Notes: a model not told the origin generated them from the sequence alone. A stretch of 64,000 nucleotides of DNA from Leptobrachium leishanense (GCA_009667805.1 CM019065.1:156164333-156228332); one strand, 5' to 3'. Counted from the first letter of the stretch, positions 1 through 39,797 are shown. A program made the numbers and translations.

Positions 1-260
1 GAAGCACAATCAGTTAGCACCAGCTTCCGGGTGCCGGTAAAAAATCGGTTAACCTATCAGTGTGTTAATTAGCGTTAGGACTTTGTAATACCTTACTTAT
101 CCTAATGCTAATTACTGATTGCGCTCCCCATATTAAGCAAAGTGAGCGCAAAGTACAGAAGCTCGCACAATCACCGATGCGCTAACTGATTATTTTAACC
201 TGTTATGAAGGTAATACGGGAGGCATGCGTTAAAGTCACTTATTCTGCCGTGTTTTATAA
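1..260. repeat. Fragment of a 'GCGCTCCC..TTAAG..GGGAGC' repeat family
   Basis: Contains the block TTGTAATACC, GCTAATTACTGATT, GCGCTCCCCATATTAAG and GCGCAAAGTACAG. The same block recurs at about 41690-41900 and, inverted, at about 48950-49150. It is cut off by the window start. Probably part of a non-autonomous DNA transposon. Confidence 0.5.
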
Positions 261-710
261 ACTTGAGTTGTGTTTGTAAATGTGTGATATCCATGAGAAC
301 AGAGTATTTTTGTGAATTTTTTAAAGAAAGGCTCAAAAGGTTAAAAAATGAAGAAAATTTTTAGTCTTTTGCTCATGTTTACCAATGGTGGCAATAATAG
401 ATCCGGGCACCATCGGTATAGCGAGAGTAGACATTGCCCTTATCTTTATAGGTAAAACTACTGTTAATGAAAACAAATGCTATTATATCAAAGGACTCTG
501 TGATACAACAATGGTCCATCTAGATTAGCAGGCACTCATGGCTTGGTTTCGGACCAGAGCACTGTGTTCCATCATTCTAATGGAGAGAGCATTCCTTTCC
601 TCACCATAATGAGATACTATACATGGAGAATAGGCAACTCTGTCTGCTCATGCAAAGTTACTCCATCTCAAATAAGGGTGACACTTCATAGCTTTGTTTT
701 CTAGACACAT

Positions 711-1402
711 AAGGGTCTATTTCACTAAGCACCGAATAGTGAATTTCGCAATTTCGGGGCAGTTCGTCTATTCACTAAACTATCAATTCTCCAGATACAG
801 GCGAATTGATGGCGAAATACGGTGCAGTTCGGCGGCAGCAAAATTGTCCCATGGAGAAGCAATGTTTTGTCTATTCACAGAACGCCAACTGTACCAAAGT
901 GTCGGTGAAATGCCCCGATTTTAAGTGTTTCAGTTCAACAGGTGTAAACAGATGAATCCCCTTAGGTTTCAATGTAAAAACGTAATATCATCTTAAATAT
1001 TTTTTACTATTTATTTTTTCATTTTCAGCAAAAAGTCTTTTCTGCCAATTTTTTTAAATGCCGTTTTTTAAAGACCTTTTTATTATTTTTTTGAAGAACC
1101 TTTTTTATGAAGACACATTTTAATACATTTTTACTGGATTAAACACCTATTAGGAGAATAGGAGAGTTCCGTTCGTTTGGGATTTTTTTTGCGGTTCGGT
1201 GGAATTTGCTAAGCCCTCTTTGGTGCTTTTCGGTGCTCTTCAACAAAGTTCTCCAATTTTTTGTGGGGCTTCGGCAACTCCATATTTGGTGACAATTTGT
1301 AAAAAGGTGAATTCACTGAAATGTTGGCGAAATGGAATTGCCAGAGTGCACCGATTTACGCTGAAGAGAAAAGCACCGAAATTTCTTAGTGATTAGACTC
1401 CA
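711..1402. mobile_element. MITE with GGTCTATTTCACTAAGCACC ends
   Basis: The left end, AGGGTCTATTTCACTAAGC, and the right end, TTAGTGATTAGACTCC, are imperfect inverted repeats. The interior repeats motifs of the other copies (TCGGTGCAGTTCGGC-type blocks, an AT-rich middle). No coding potential. A related, separate fragment lies at about 1915-2030. Confidence 0.6.
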
Positions 1403-2211
1403 TATTGGTTAGGAGGCAGATCTAGAAATCTGTGTGTTGTGGAAGGAGATAATATGTTAGGTTAACAGACCTTTTGTTTAATAGTAAAAAGTTTTTCTAC
1501 ACCATAAATAGATCATCTGAAATCTTTTATTTGTTAAGTAAGCTCAGATAAACTGTCAAGCCAGGATAGCTATTCTCTTGGCCATTTCATACTAACCTTA
1601 CATCAATAAATATAGGTATGAAATTAGGTTAAATGAACCTATCAATGTATATGCTCTCCAATATAAAAGTACACTTAACAAGGAATCGACATGGAAATGT
1701 CTACAGTATATCCCAAACTAGGTTTTCTGTTATCGTTACCTGTTAACCTTGTATTTAATGTCAAACTGAGGCTTGTTATTGTACAGCATCTCCCTATTAA
1801 AGTCCCAGCTCTATATTTCTCAATTACAATAAATCCTGGACGCCATTTAACTTTATTATTATATTATTTTTGTGTTTTCTGTTCCTATGACTTTCTTTCC
1901 ACTTTGAGACCAAGTGGCGAATTGACAGCTTTCTGAATTGCCGTACTGCCACGAAATTGAACTGTACAGTGAATTTCACCATTCGGTGCCATTGCTGGCA
2001 AGTTCGTTGCTCTATGAAAAACCCTTTTAGTGACTATATTTCTCCCCTGCAGCAGGTGAAGTGTACATACAGTAAGGAAGCACTTTCTTATAGTAAATCC
2101 AAATTATTTTACTAGTTATGTCAATTAGCCCATTAAAACAGGTTCCATACAAATCCATAAATACATTGAGTTACAGTTACAAGTATTTCAAATGTGTATA
2201 TATAACATATA

Positions 2212-3219
2212 CACTCACCAGCCACTTTATTAGGTACACCCTGCTAGTACCAGATTGGACCCCTTTTGCCTTCAGAACTGCCTTAAGTCTTTGTGGCATA
2301 GATTCAACAAGGTGTTGGAAACATTCCTCAGAGATTTTGGTCCATATTGACATGTTAGCATTTGACACAGTTGCTGCAGATTTGTCGGCTGCATATCGAT
2401 GATGCGAATCTCCTGTTCCACCACATCCCAAAGGTGCTCTATTGGATTGAGATCTGGTGACTGTGGAGGCCATTGGAGTACAGTGACCTCATTGTCCTGT
2501 TCAAGAAACCAGTTTGAGATGATTTGAGGTCTGTGTCTTGGTGCATTACCCTGCTGGAAGTAGCCACCAGGAGATGAGCACACTGTGGTCATAAAGGGAA
2601 GGACATGGTCAGCAAAATACTCAGGTAGGCAGTGGCGTTTAAGCGATACTCAATTGGTACTAAGGGGCCCAAAGTGTGCCAAGAAAATATCCCCCACACC
2701 ATTGCACCACCACCAGCAGCCTGGAACGTTGATACAGGGCAGGATGGATCCATGTTTTCATGTTAGTTACACCAGATTCTGACCCGACCAGCTGAAATCG
2801 AGACTCCTCAGACCAGGCAATGTTTTTCCAGTCTTCTATTGTCCAAATATGGTGAGCCTGTGCGAATTGAAGCCTCAGTTTCCTGTTCTTAGCTGACAGG
2901 AGTGGCATCCAGTGTGGTCTTCTCCTGCTGTAGTCCATCTGCTTCAAGGTTGGGCGTGTTGTGTGTTCAGAGATGGTGTTCTTCATACCTTGGTTGTGAT
3001 GAGTGGTTATTTGAGTTGCTGTTGCCTTTCTATCATCTCAAACCAGTCTGCCCATCCACTTTCTTCCCATTCTGATGCTCGGTTTGAACTTCAGCAGGTC
3101 ATCTTCACCATGTCTAGATGCTTAAATGCATTGAGTTGCTGCCATGTGATTGGCTGATTAGCAATTTGGGTTAACAAGCAATTTAACAGGTGCACCTAAT
3201 AAAGTGATCACTGACTGTG
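2212..3219 (-). mobile_element. Degenerate Tc1-like transposon
   Basis: About 1 kb bounded by inverted repeats CACTTTATTAGGTACACC (left) and its complement near 3192-3209, with TA at each edge. The minus strand encodes broken Tc1 transposase pieces: WSEESRFQLVGS, then GNAPRHR where an Asp is expected, then [12 protein letters not shown]. At least two frame breaks are present and two acidic catalytic sites are altered, so it is inactive. Confidence 0.85.
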
Positions 3220-5027
3220 TATATATATGTGTGTGTGTGTGTGTCTCTATATAGTCATGACTTGTGAGGTACATTATACAGAATCCCTGATTCCATGGCC
3301 CTCTGTGAGGCATACTGACCTTTTCAAATGAGCTGCTATGATTATACATGCTCCCTAGCAGTTGTGATGCTTTATAAGCAGGATATAACCATATTCTGTA
3401 CTTGTATGTCACTTTTTATGAGCTGCATATTACCTATGGACTAGATATCCTATTATTTTCAGCCTGGTAGAATTGGCAGTTAATCCTGCTTGCTGGCTGA
3501 GCCTAGAATGGAGTCTACCCCATTTGATATTGGAACATAATGCCTCAGCAGTGAATTTTACTTGTCTCTTTGAAAAGCGTCCTCCATTTTCTTGGAGACC
3601 AAGACATACAAAGTCACCTCAGTCAATGAGAAGTTTCCATTTAGCTTGTAGATTCAGGTAAACTCCATGGAACCTTGCAGTGGGATTTAAGATGAATGCT
3701 TACTACATAGTGCTAGTTCCTAGTAAAATAATTATTATAGAGTGATACCCCATTTTTATGGCTAATATGTCAGTTTAAGGTTTGGGTTTCAGGGTTAGGG
3801 TAAATTTTAAAGGGTCTAGAATTTTATCTTAGTGTTAGTGTTACTCTCTTCAGCATACTTAACACTCCTCTAGGGAGCCATACATTCATTCATTCATTTA
3901 CAAGACACAAGGGGGGTCACAGGCACATTAAATATAGTTCCAATATAAGGCAAAAGACCCTGATACTGAGACAGACTAGTCATCATTCTTTTTTTATACA
4001 TCTGAAACAACTCTCTTAAAAAGAAAATACAATGAAAAATAAGACATAAAAGAGAGTTTATTTTTTTGTGGATAAATTAAAAACCGAACCAGACATATTC
4101 ATATGACAGCTAATATGCTTTTGACTTGCCAAGTTTTCTACAAATTAAAAAAGAGCAAGAAAGTAGTTGTGCATGTATCTGTGTGTAGCCATGTAAAAAA
4201 ACATGGATAAAACAAAAAGTCAACCAAAGAGGTCTTTGGAGGGACTATATTTAAAGTCTCTCTATTATATAATCCATGCAAAAATGAATATGACTAAAGA
4301 ATTATATAGTCTGACACATAATACATTTTTCAACCTTTTTCACCCTTTTCCCAAATTTTTGAAAAAAGTATCTCAAGGGAACATGAATGTATAGAAAAGG
4401 ATCTAGGATACTTTGTAACATGGAAACTGCCCAAAATATCCTATATTGAAAGTGCTTTCTGTATTCATTCTAATATAAAAGGAAAGTATTTCCCAGGATT
4501 TTACGTTATCTGCTACATAGAGACTATAAGAATGCTTATTGCAGGATTAAATTATATTGTATTACCAATCTCTCAGGTAATCCATGATAGTGTGTTGAAA
4601 GCCTAGCTGTTAATGTGGTTTTACCAGTTTGTGAATTTCACTTGTCCATGAAACAGTCCAAACTGCATTGTTACATGGCAATAGAATCATAGTAATCTAC
4701 ACTAAATGGCATGCGAATGCAGAAATAATCTGATGTTGAAGGTCTACTAGTTATTATAAGGAACATTTTGTTACTCAACTTCTATAGGTTGTCTTCAACA
4801 TGTTGATGTTTTTTGTCAATGCTGAGCTCAAAACGGGAACCAAAATCCACGGGCTGCACTCCAAGTCAAGTGTAAAGATGAACAGAGCTATTGTTAACTT
4901 ATCTATGCCATAGCCTTGCTCTGGTAGCATACTGGTCCATAGGTTTGCTGTTATGCTACAGATGTGATTGACTGAGCATTTATTATCGAGATGCCAAGCG
5001 GTGTGGATCTGCTCAATCAAGACACTA
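3220..5027. other. No recognisable gene or repeat
   Basis: AT-rich sequence with a short (GT)n run at about 3222-3243. No splice-flanked conserved peptide, transposon end or RNA gene was recognised. Confidence 0.5.
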
Positions 5028-5891
5028 AAAGAGTTATTCAAAGAACACCAAAATTCCAAGTGCTCTTTCGTTCCCCGCACTTCGGAAAATCAAATTCCCC
5101 AACCCTGTGGTGAATTCAGCATTCACCACAGGGTCCCCGAAGTGCAGGGAAATACCGCCAACCGCATCTGAAAAACCACTGCAAAAAATGCCAATTTGAA
5201 CGCAAAAAAATACTGCAAAACCTTGAAATAAAGCCGAACGCACCAGACGATCCACCGCAAAACTGCCAAACGCATCTGAAAAAAGTCGACAGCATGCCGC
5301 CAGCTGCCAGAAAAAGCCGACAAGCCGATGAACGGGGTAAACAAAAAAAAAACACTACAACTTTTAAAAGTTGTTTGCAAAAAAACTACTGGAGGAATAT
5401 GCCTGGAATTACAATATAAGATGCTATGAATAAGAATAAAAAGTTTTGTTATAGGAAAAGAAAAAGCGCTTAATTTAAAAAAAAGAAATTGAGAAAAAAG
5501 ATTTCGCCATAAAAAAATCACAAAAAGTGCCTAAAATAATAGACTTTTTTCTGCAGATTAAAGGAATAAATGGTTTAATAAATATTGAATAAAAATGGGA
5601 ATATTTTTTACATTGGAATTTATGAGATTTGCCTGATTTAAAGCTGCCGAATGAAAACACGAACATCAGAGCATTTCTCTACTGTTCGGTGTTCTCTGAA
5701 TAGGATAACCATTGCTTCTCTATGGGGAGTTCAATGCCATCTAACAGCACTGTATTTCGCTGGCAATTCGCCAATATTTGGCAAACTGTCTGCTTTTTGA
5801 ATAGCCGAATGGCCACAAAATTGCACCGTACGGGGAAATTCACGGTTCGGTGCAATTTCGGAGCCAATTCGTCTCTCTTCGAATAACCTCG
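5028..5891. mobile_element. MITE family A copy (GGTTATTCAAAGAG ends)
   Basis: Left end AGTTATTCAAAGAACACC, right end TCTCTTCGAATAACCTCG. The interior carries the family's CCACAGGGTCCCCGAAGTGC block, an AT-rich middle, and a block near the other end built around GAATAGCCGAATGGCC. About 0.86 kb and non-coding. Confidence 0.65.
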
Positions 5892-7718
5892 ATAGGGTGC
5901 TATACTGAGTAATGATTGAGTAGATCCACAATGCTGAGCGCCCTGATGCTAGATTAAATGGGGAGAGCTTTGTTTCAATGTACAAACATACATAAAATGA
6001 GATAGCCCAGGTTTGTCACCCAAGTTTTATTCACTAGTAACCAAGTTTATGCTACAACCTCCCACAAACAATTCACATCAATTGCAAGTCACCTCTCAGT
6101 GCTCAAGAGATTCCATATTCACTAAGTAGATCACCTTCCCAAAGATTGTATCCAGGCTTGGTGAAAATCCAACGTGGAAGTTGACTGTGCTGAATTTGAT
6201 GCTGGTTTGTAGGAAATTCAGCCTCGCTGTACAAATGCTGATACATTTTGAATTATCCTAGCAGGCACCATGTTGCCGTCAGGCTCCTTGGGTCTTAAAA
6301 TGTTACTATCCAAGCGACAGTGAAAATACCTCTGGATATAACAAACATCATGCACAGCATACCACGGCTAGTTTGGATTTATAGCTAGGGTAAAATATGC
6401 TCTCGTGAATGCAGATTTCAACGAAAGATCCAGACTGTGATGGGTTTGTATCTAATGTAACATGTATTTGGGGGAGGTTAAACAATTTTTAGAAACAGAA
6501 ATATTCACAAATGATTTGACTCTCCTTTGTATTTATAAAGATATCTTATAAAACCAGAAGCACTCTGCCTAGACATCACACATTAAATAATGATTGGTAT
6601 TTAATTTTTTAAAATATCACATATCAGGTAGATATATCTTCCTTATGTAGGAAGAAGATTCAATTTACAGGTATCAAAATACCTTTACATCACCTAGTTT
6701 CCCTGTGAACTACATATTTAAATAAATAACTAGGTCTGTATTTTTCCGCTATGCCTGTCACACAGGTCTTATTCCTTTTGATGCTCAACACTAAACCTAC
6801 TGACCGCACCAAGATGGCCTTAACTGGTTCTAGTGAGGCACAAAACACCATTGTACATCATGACTATTTCACCTAGGCCTAATGTTATTAAACAGATGAT
6901 GGGAGAACGACCATATCTATATGGAATAACTGAAAAAAGGCATTTTTGGTTTCATCAATTCAACCTACAGAATTAGAGAGCTCTGTAGACCTCTTGGGTT
7001 TCCAGTTTTCTGAACTGTAAGTACCTGCCGAGACCTGATTTTACATCCCAGGCATCTATAGGCACAAATGTCTTCTTAAATCGGAAAATCTGTTGGGTTA
7101 TTTTACATTTTGAGTTTGACATAGGCAGGCAATGACTTAACTTGGGTTATGCAAACATTTAGCGTGCCATATATTTAGTAATAATCTGGCCTCTTTTCAT
7201 ATTGGCCATATGAGTATGACCAATTTGGTTTCATGGAGATTTGGAAGATTACCATGAGAGGGCTCCTGAGGATGAGGAGTTGATAGGGAGAATAAGGGCC
7301 AAGATATAAAGCTACATCTCCTATCTATTTAAACCCATATATTTATTAGTTTGTCTCTTAGAGGAAATTAGAAAGTGCACTGAGAGCATGGAAACATGGC
7401 CTAGGCTTTATCAGATTGGTCCCGGCAATGCTCCACGTCACCATGGACTTTTGCTTAGGATGCTGGGTCATATCCTTATTATTATGACTGAATCGAACAG
7501 GTAGTATTGGAACTCACCAGAAATACCTCATAGCATTAGGAACACTCTGTAGAATCAAATAACATGTGATGTGAGAGCAATAGATGGATGAGATGGTCAT
7601 TTGACATAGACCATACTCAGACGTAAGGTCATGCAATCACAGAAAATCCTCTCAAATAAAGTTTACTTTGTACCCTCCCTGCGTATTACGTGTGAGACCA
7701 CATCTCACACTTCATTTG
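5892..7718. other. No recognisable gene; downstream flank of ebf2
   Basis: Apparently low-repeat sequence. No exon, RNA gene or transposon end was recognised. Part could be distal 3' UTR. Confidence 0.45.
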
Positions 7719-8273
7719 TTTATTTCGTGGATTTTTTTGCTACCTCTAAATACAATAAGTTACAAGTTTATTTAATTAAATTATGTAAAACATATTAAAA
7801 ATTAGAAAAAAGTAAAGTGTTTAAGCAGACACATCCAGCAAGGAAAGCAGATTATCCTTGTAGATAAAGATTGCAAATGCTTCCTTGCCAATACCCTGTT
7901 TCAGTTCATTTGCAGATTGTTTTCTTCTTGATGTACCGACGAAAAAAAAGTCAGATTCAGTAAAAGCTGAAAATAGAATGTTTTTTTTCCTACAAAGAAG
8001 AAAAAGGTATCCAAAATATTCCATGTAATTGTCTGCTGAAATCCCAGCTCTGTACAGAATTTATGTTTCTAGTTCAGGTTCCACCATTTGAAATTTTTGC
8101 CGAATGACTTGTCACACTAGCTTGACATAGTGTCCCTTTGTCGATGATGGTGGTGACTCTCTGAAGGAAAGAGATGGCAGATCCAACCTGGCTGACCTTC
8201 CTCACCGCAAAGCCCAAACTACTGACTCTTCACCTCCACCTCAGTCTAACATATAAATAGTCCAATGTCTTCT
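7719..8273 (-). other. ebf2: Probable ebf2 3' UTR
   Basis: This is the sequence after the ebf2 stop on the minus strand and it lacks obvious transposon ends. Minus-strand AATAAA hexamers lie at 7772-7767 and 7724-7719 and are candidate poly(A) signals. Transcript data would be needed to place the true end, which could be further downstream. Confidence 0.4.
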
Positions 8274-32240
<23,967 letters not shown>

Positions 32241-32682
32241 CTAAATAAAAATAAACATGGATTTCAGTACTTTTTAAAATTTTACTAAAACCTTCCAAAG
32301 TAATATACTTGCCTCACTTTTCTGTACCCCAACCTGCTGCTCTCTCCGCCAGGACTTCTCTACTGTCTTCCTATCCTTTTTTTTAACGCCCTACACTTCA
32401 CCGATGTCTACCTTTTCTCTAGCCCTATACAAATCTTTATAAAACAATTCATTAGAAAGAAGAATTGATGCATTCCTTGCCCACAAGACACACGTCAAAG
32501 ATGGGTTACATACAGTGGGTAGAGTGCCCTGCATGGTGTCTTCACTGTTATGCTTAGATTTAACCCCCATTTCTCTGTCTAGATATGTTTCCATAAAAAA
32601 CTATTAGGATGCCATGTCAACCAAACCGAGAGGTTTAACCTTAAACTGCTAATGGCTTTAGGGCATTTATGCCGGCTTCTAA

Positions 32683-33092
32683 GGCTAGGGTCAAACGAAC
32701 GCATTTTTCGCATCGACCTTCAAAAAGTGCGTCCGAACGCATTGACGTATTTTTTGAAGGTGGACGCGAAAGCAGTCAAACGATGCACATTTTCGTGCGT
32801 GTTTTTTACGGATCGTCAATAAAACACTTTTTGCATCTGGACGTTATGTTGGCCGGACATTAGCAGCGTCTGACGTCTCCTAATCATGCACACACGCCGC
32901 TAGCGGACGCAGCGCACTCTGTACGTCAGTACTAGTGGTTCGACATTCTCGAAAAAAAAGCGTTTGTTTGCCGCTTGCGTTGCGCGGCCGCACTTCGTAT
33001 ATTGGCTGTAATTGCCCGTCATTTGCTGCTACTACGGCCGTGATTAAGTGCGCCTAAACGCACGTTAAAAATGCATTAGTCTGACCCCAGCC
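32683..33092. mobile_element. CpG-rich MITE, GGCTAGGGTC family, copy 2
   Basis: Starts GGCTAGGGTCAAACGAACGC and ends GTCTGACCCCAGCC. Direct repeat TAA at 32680-32682 and 33093-33095. It shares GGACGTTATGTTGGCCGGAC and CTGTACGTCAGTACTAGTGG with copy 1. Confidence 0.85.
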
Positions 33093-33095
33093 TAA

Positions 33096-33921
33096 ACAGT
33101 GGCCTTACCAACCCTATTGGCATGCAACTCCGTGAATAAAACAAAGTGGTTCACTGCCATGTGCACACTTTTCCAACGGTATATGATGTAGGGACATGCC
33201 TGGCAGGTGTCACCCCACGAGCGATTAGATAACAGATATGCTTATTTTATGTCGCTTCTCGGTTGAGATGTTAAGGTTTAACGGTGAAAAACCGGAATTT
33301 TCGTCCGGGTTATCTTATCATCTACCTTTACAAAGTAAAATTATACAGAAATGCACTGCCTGAACCTTTCTCATCTTCCCCAAGTTACCCCCGAACCTCC
33401 CCCTGATTTTTCTCCTGAGATAAGGGAGGGATCAGAACGCTATGGTTTATTGTGACAATAGTCTCCAAGCTATTTGTATGTTATGGTTTGATAGACCCTG
33501 TTACACTTGACTTCTTGACATGCTGTTACATTGTTGATGATATTCTGTGCATATTTATAATGTTTGTATGTATTTCTTCATTATACCGAAAAAAAAAGAA
33601 CCAAACTATTGTTAGCCCGTAGGGTCTTGTGATCGCGGTTACAGACTGTCAGCGTGATCGTATTAACTTCCAACAAAGCTGATGATTGGCTCTGTCTGTA
33701 CTACTGTATCCCTCTTTCCTCATTGCTCTGTACATGGGGGCATTGCACAACTAGCGAGATCTTGCTGAATACTAATATGGGGGTTTATTGAACGGAACAG
33801 TAAAGGTTTTATTAGATTTACAGTGTAAATTCTATACGGAGTATGTGTGATTCTGAAAAATGTTTTTCAACACATTTTTACATTTTATTCATATTATTTT
33901 ATAACTTCTACACATATTTTC
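33096..33921. other. No recognisable gene or repeat
   Basis: Intronic or upstream sequence of ebf2; nothing identified. The same applies to 32241-32682. Confidence 0.5.
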
Positions 33922-34486
33922 CAGGGTGTCCATAAAGTCTCTTTACAATTTCAAAAATGTATTACAAAGGCAATTGATGAGATATCTTCATCAGATTTAT
34001 TCTATGTATTCTGTGGTTAACAAGGTTATTATCACATTGCATTTGTGTATTTCAGGTACCCTGTTGATGAACGAGGTACTGTTAAATGAACCCCGTTGAA
34101 CATTTCCAGACGGTGGATTGGAAGGGGAGGCCCAATTCCTGGCCACCTCATTCACCAGATATCACTCCCCTCGACTTCTTTCTATGGGGTTATGTTAAAG
34201 ATATGGTGTATGGAACAAAGGTATGGGAAATCACTAATCTAAAGCAGAGGATCACTGATGCCATTGCCACCATTGATGAGGGTATGCTACAGCCAACATG
34301 GCAAGAAATCGAGTACCGTCTTGATGTGCTTCGTGCAACTAATGGTGCCCATATACAGGCGTATTAAACGAGGCAAAAAAAGCTTAAATATATATGTCTC
34401 ATTTTGTAATAATTTTCACTTATCTGTCTTATCATTTGCCTTTGTAAGACATTTTTAAAATTGTAAGAGACTTTATGGACACCCTG
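33922..34486 (+). mobile_element. Internally deleted mariner-like element
   Basis: Inverted ends CAGGGTGTCCATAAAGTCTC and its complement at 34468-34486, with TA on the right. The remaining coding part (34086-34367) shows WPPHSPDITPLDFFLWGYVK, the transposase C-terminal catalytic block with Asp in SPD, then a normal stop. Helix-turn-helix and first catalytic regions are missing, and a frameshift is likely near 34130. Non-autonomous. Confidence 0.8.
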
Positions 34487-35620
34487 TATAATAAGCGCGA
34501 GCACACATTATTAGAGTGAGAACAACAATGGATGAGCAAACACAAATTCCAAATTGGTCCTGAAGTTGGATGATTACCCTGGTAAGTAAGGTGTTAATCA
34601 TACAGTTTCATATGAAAGGGGCACTCAACACACCATGACCATTTTATCTTTTAAATGAGGAAGACCAATGATGTAATAAGCAGTCTCTGCATGCTGTCCT
34701 CATACTGTCTATGAACGCTCGCAATAGCAGACGTTCTGGAAGACGGCGGAGGAGGACTGGTGAGCGCATGTGCATCAATCCATTGTTCTTCACAGGCGGT
34801 GCAAAATTTGTGTAGAAAAGTATGCATGTTCCGAGCAATACAATTTGCGTAGAATACGCTGAGCCTTCCACATTTTGGATGCCCTTACCCGAAGAAGAGA
34901 AGCAACCCACACCAAGGGAAAAAGGGGGAGTATATTTACGTAAAATGAAAAAAAAAAAAAATTGGGTAGATGCTATCGGCAACATCCATGCAGTTATTTA
35001 TTGGGATAAAAAGGGGGTGAAGCTGATTTATTTTAGTAAAGTGGCACTTTAACAGCAAATTTTGGTTGGTTATTTAGTTAATAAACTTATTCAGTTTCTT
35101 CAGCATTTTAAAATCAAGAGCATTCTTGAAACATAATGGGATATCCCAATATTTATACAGTTTTTATGAATTTTATTAACTGTTCAGCCGTCAATTTCAT
35201 GAAGTAATCACAAGTCACATCTTAGCACCCCCTTGTGATTAAAAAATATGTATTTAGATATGGAAAAATTAAATATAAAATGTGAAAAAAGGGGGAAAAG
35301 CTCCCAGATTCATCCATTTTACATTTCCTGAGATTCCCTTTGTCTGTCTCCAGGAGAAAAATCAATATTCTCAGTCCCACCATAGCATTCCCCACAATAT
35401 AAAGGTTCATTCAAATATTCAACATATCATTTGTACCTTGTACATGTATGTGTTTACTTATTCCCAATCTTGAACAACAAATCTTAAGAAAACCATTGTT
35501 CTTTTTGTGCATTTCTAGGCTCAAGAAATATAGAAGTTATATTTTGGGCTTCATTCATGTCTCTTGCAAATTCTAACTCCCTAATACCCTTCCAAGTGTT
35601 ATCTCAAGAGAATACACTAA
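34487..35620. other. No recognisable gene or repeat
   Basis: AT-rich. The open frames here carry no recognised domain. Confidence 0.5.
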
Positions 35621-36434
35621 AAAGTCCATTCACAAAGCACCAAAATTGCGCGCAATTTCTGTGCTTTGCGTTTCAGCCCATTTTCCCACATTTCAGCAAC
35701 TCCATTTCACCAAAAATATGGTGAATTCACTATTTAGCGAAAGGTCATCGCATTTTGCCAAATTTGGAGTCGCCAAAGCTGTTATCGGATGCTGGCATCA
35801 ACCGCCGAAGTGCACCGATAATAACCACTGAATTGCGGTGAATTAGCATCGGCGAAATCTGCAAACTGCAAAAAAAAAAGACTCCTATTCTCCTAATAGG
35901 AGTGTATATGTAAATCAATAAAATGTGTCCAAATAATAAAAATCAGCCCTTTTACAAAATAATAATAAAAAGGTCTGTTACAAAATTTAAAAAAATATCG
36001 TTTAAGAAATTTGAAAAACAAAAATGTCACCAAAAGCTACAAAAAATACAAAAAGGTGTTCTAAAAAGGAAAAAGGGTTTTTGCTGAAAATGAAAATAAT
36101 AAACAGTCTACAAAAAATTAAAACCTTTTTTTTACATTGAATCCTATGGGATTTTTCTGTTTAAACCTGTCTAAACGTAACCTTTGAAAATCAAGGATTT
36201 CAAGAATTTCGGTGCAGTTCGGCCGTCGACACGATAGTCTTCTATGGGCTAATTTCAGTGATGCTGAATTGTGGCGCACTGTGGCGAATTGCACCTTAGA
36301 TTGCTGTAAATTGGCCAGTGTTTGGCGAATTGACAGCTTAGTGAATAGATGAATTGACCTGAAATTGCACTGAACGGTGAAATGTACCATCCGGTGCAAT
36401 TCAGGGCCAATTTGGAGGTTAGTGAATAACCTCT
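35621..36434. mobile_element. MITE related to the copy at 711
   Basis: Left end AAGTCCATTCACAAAGCACC, right end GGTTAGTGAATAACCTC, imperfectly inverted. The interior has the usual AT-rich centre with CTCCTATTCTCCTAATAGG and the block near 36330 (GTGAATAGATGAATTGACC). Non-coding. Confidence 0.6.
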
Positions 36435-36941
36435 CAAATCTCAGATATTATCAAATCTTTCCTGGTGCTAAATTGTAAACTGACTCCCAGATCTGATAAT
36501 CTATCAGGAGAAAGGGATCAGTTTCTACTGATTAACTGCAGTCTCTGTTACTAATCCTGGAATAAGTTACACTCTATTAACCACTCAAGAGTCTGTCATT
36601 AAACTGTGAGGGACAGGATGGTTGTATTATCTCCAGACACTCTTCTCACTAATCCTATCGCTAATTTAGATAATCCCATCATTACCCAAACCACAGGGAG
36701 TGAGGGTCGGCACTGCTCGCCTCCAAGCAGGCATGAGTCGGATCTAAGGATACATGGGCACAGATGGCACATATACCCTTCAGCTTTGCAAGCTCTACAA
36801 GCGACAATGAAGAAGAGAAAACATTATCTTAACTGTGCTACCAAATTTATAAATATATAAGCAGATCTAGGCAAACAGTTGGGTACTTCAGTCTTCGCAA
36901 ACCTTCATGACATCATTACATGGACCTACATGAAGGATATA

Positions 36942-38558
<1,617 letters not shown>

Positions 38559-39113
38559 TATAACAGAATGAGGCTATTTATGTTTTGGAACTTTACATAC
38601 TAGTGGTAATTCTGGCAATGGGTGAGTCTGAGAATACAGCAAAAGGACTAGGAAAATACACAAACAGGGAACAGAAGTGCAAAAATCAATATTCGGTAAT
38701 TCCAAGTAAAACAGAAGAATGAGATAAGAGGTGGGAATGCCAGAATGCAGAAATATCAATGAATTAGCTAGTCACAACATTATGCAGTGCATGAATACAT
38801 TAATTCAGTGCAAAAAACACTCTAAATGAGTGGTCACAGTGCCCTGAGCGTCTTCATCCTTCTTTCCCCTCCAGGAGGTTTGCAGAGTGCTGATTCAGCC
38901 TTCTCAGTGCAGGGGCTCAGCTCCTCCCAGAATCTCAGATCAGAGTGAGAAATCCTGGGCTTCATTCAACAGGACCTGAAAGCAGGACCAATTTGGCTCA
39001 CACCTCCCAGACGTTCAATTGGGTGGACACACATTGGAACGTCCAGTCCCCAGCCCCCCCCCAACCACTACAATGATAAGAAGATGAATTGTAAAATGAT
39101 GCTAAGGATTAAT
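38559..39113. other. No recognisable gene or repeat
   Basis: Flank of the Tc1 insertion. About 38830-38950 has TCTGATTCAGCCTTCTCAGT-like words resembling 14450-14520 (GCCGATTCAGCCATCC), perhaps a shared diverged repeat. The stretch 36435-36941 on the other side is likewise unassigned. Confidence 0.35.
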
Positions 39114-39797
39114 GGGTTTATTGAGAGAGCATCGAAATGTCGGTGCTCACTCGCTCGGCGAGTTCAGTTTGCAGACCCTGCGGTGAATTCAGCATTCACC
39201 ACAGGCTCTCTGAAGTGCGCCGAAGGAATTTACCGATCAATCCACCAAACATAGCCGACGATCCGCCTAACGTTGCCAAACAGACTGCCGAATGCTGCCG
39301 AAAAAAAAAGCCGATCAGACACTGAACTGGGGGGGGGTATAAAAAAAGACCTGCAAATTTTTTAAAGGGCGTTTAAAACAATAAAAAATGCATGAAAATG
39401 TGTGTAAATAATTAAAAAGTCCTATAAATAATAATAAGGTCTGTTACAGAATGTAAAAAAAGCCATTTAAAAATATGGGAATCAAGAATTTCACCAAAAA
39501 AAATCCAGAAAAATGTCTAAAAAATTCTAAAACGTAAATAATTAAGAAGACGTTTTGTTGCAAATGAAAGGAATACATGGTTGAATAAAAAATAAAATAA
39601 AGATGGTATTTTTTTTACACATTGAAACAATGGGATTCGCCCATTTAAACCCGTCGAACTGAAGCACTGAAAATCTGGGCATTTCGCCAACATTTGCAGT
39701 GCAGATGTGCAGTGCAGTTTGGCATTATCTAAATAGATTAACCATTACTTCTCTATGGGGGATGTCACTGCCGCCGAAGGTCGCCAAATTGCACTAT

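Noticed and set aside
2118..2402. Plus-strand open frame at the left edge of the degenerate Tc1
   Set aside because: It lies antisense to the broken transposase and across its terminal repeat, with no homology of its own.
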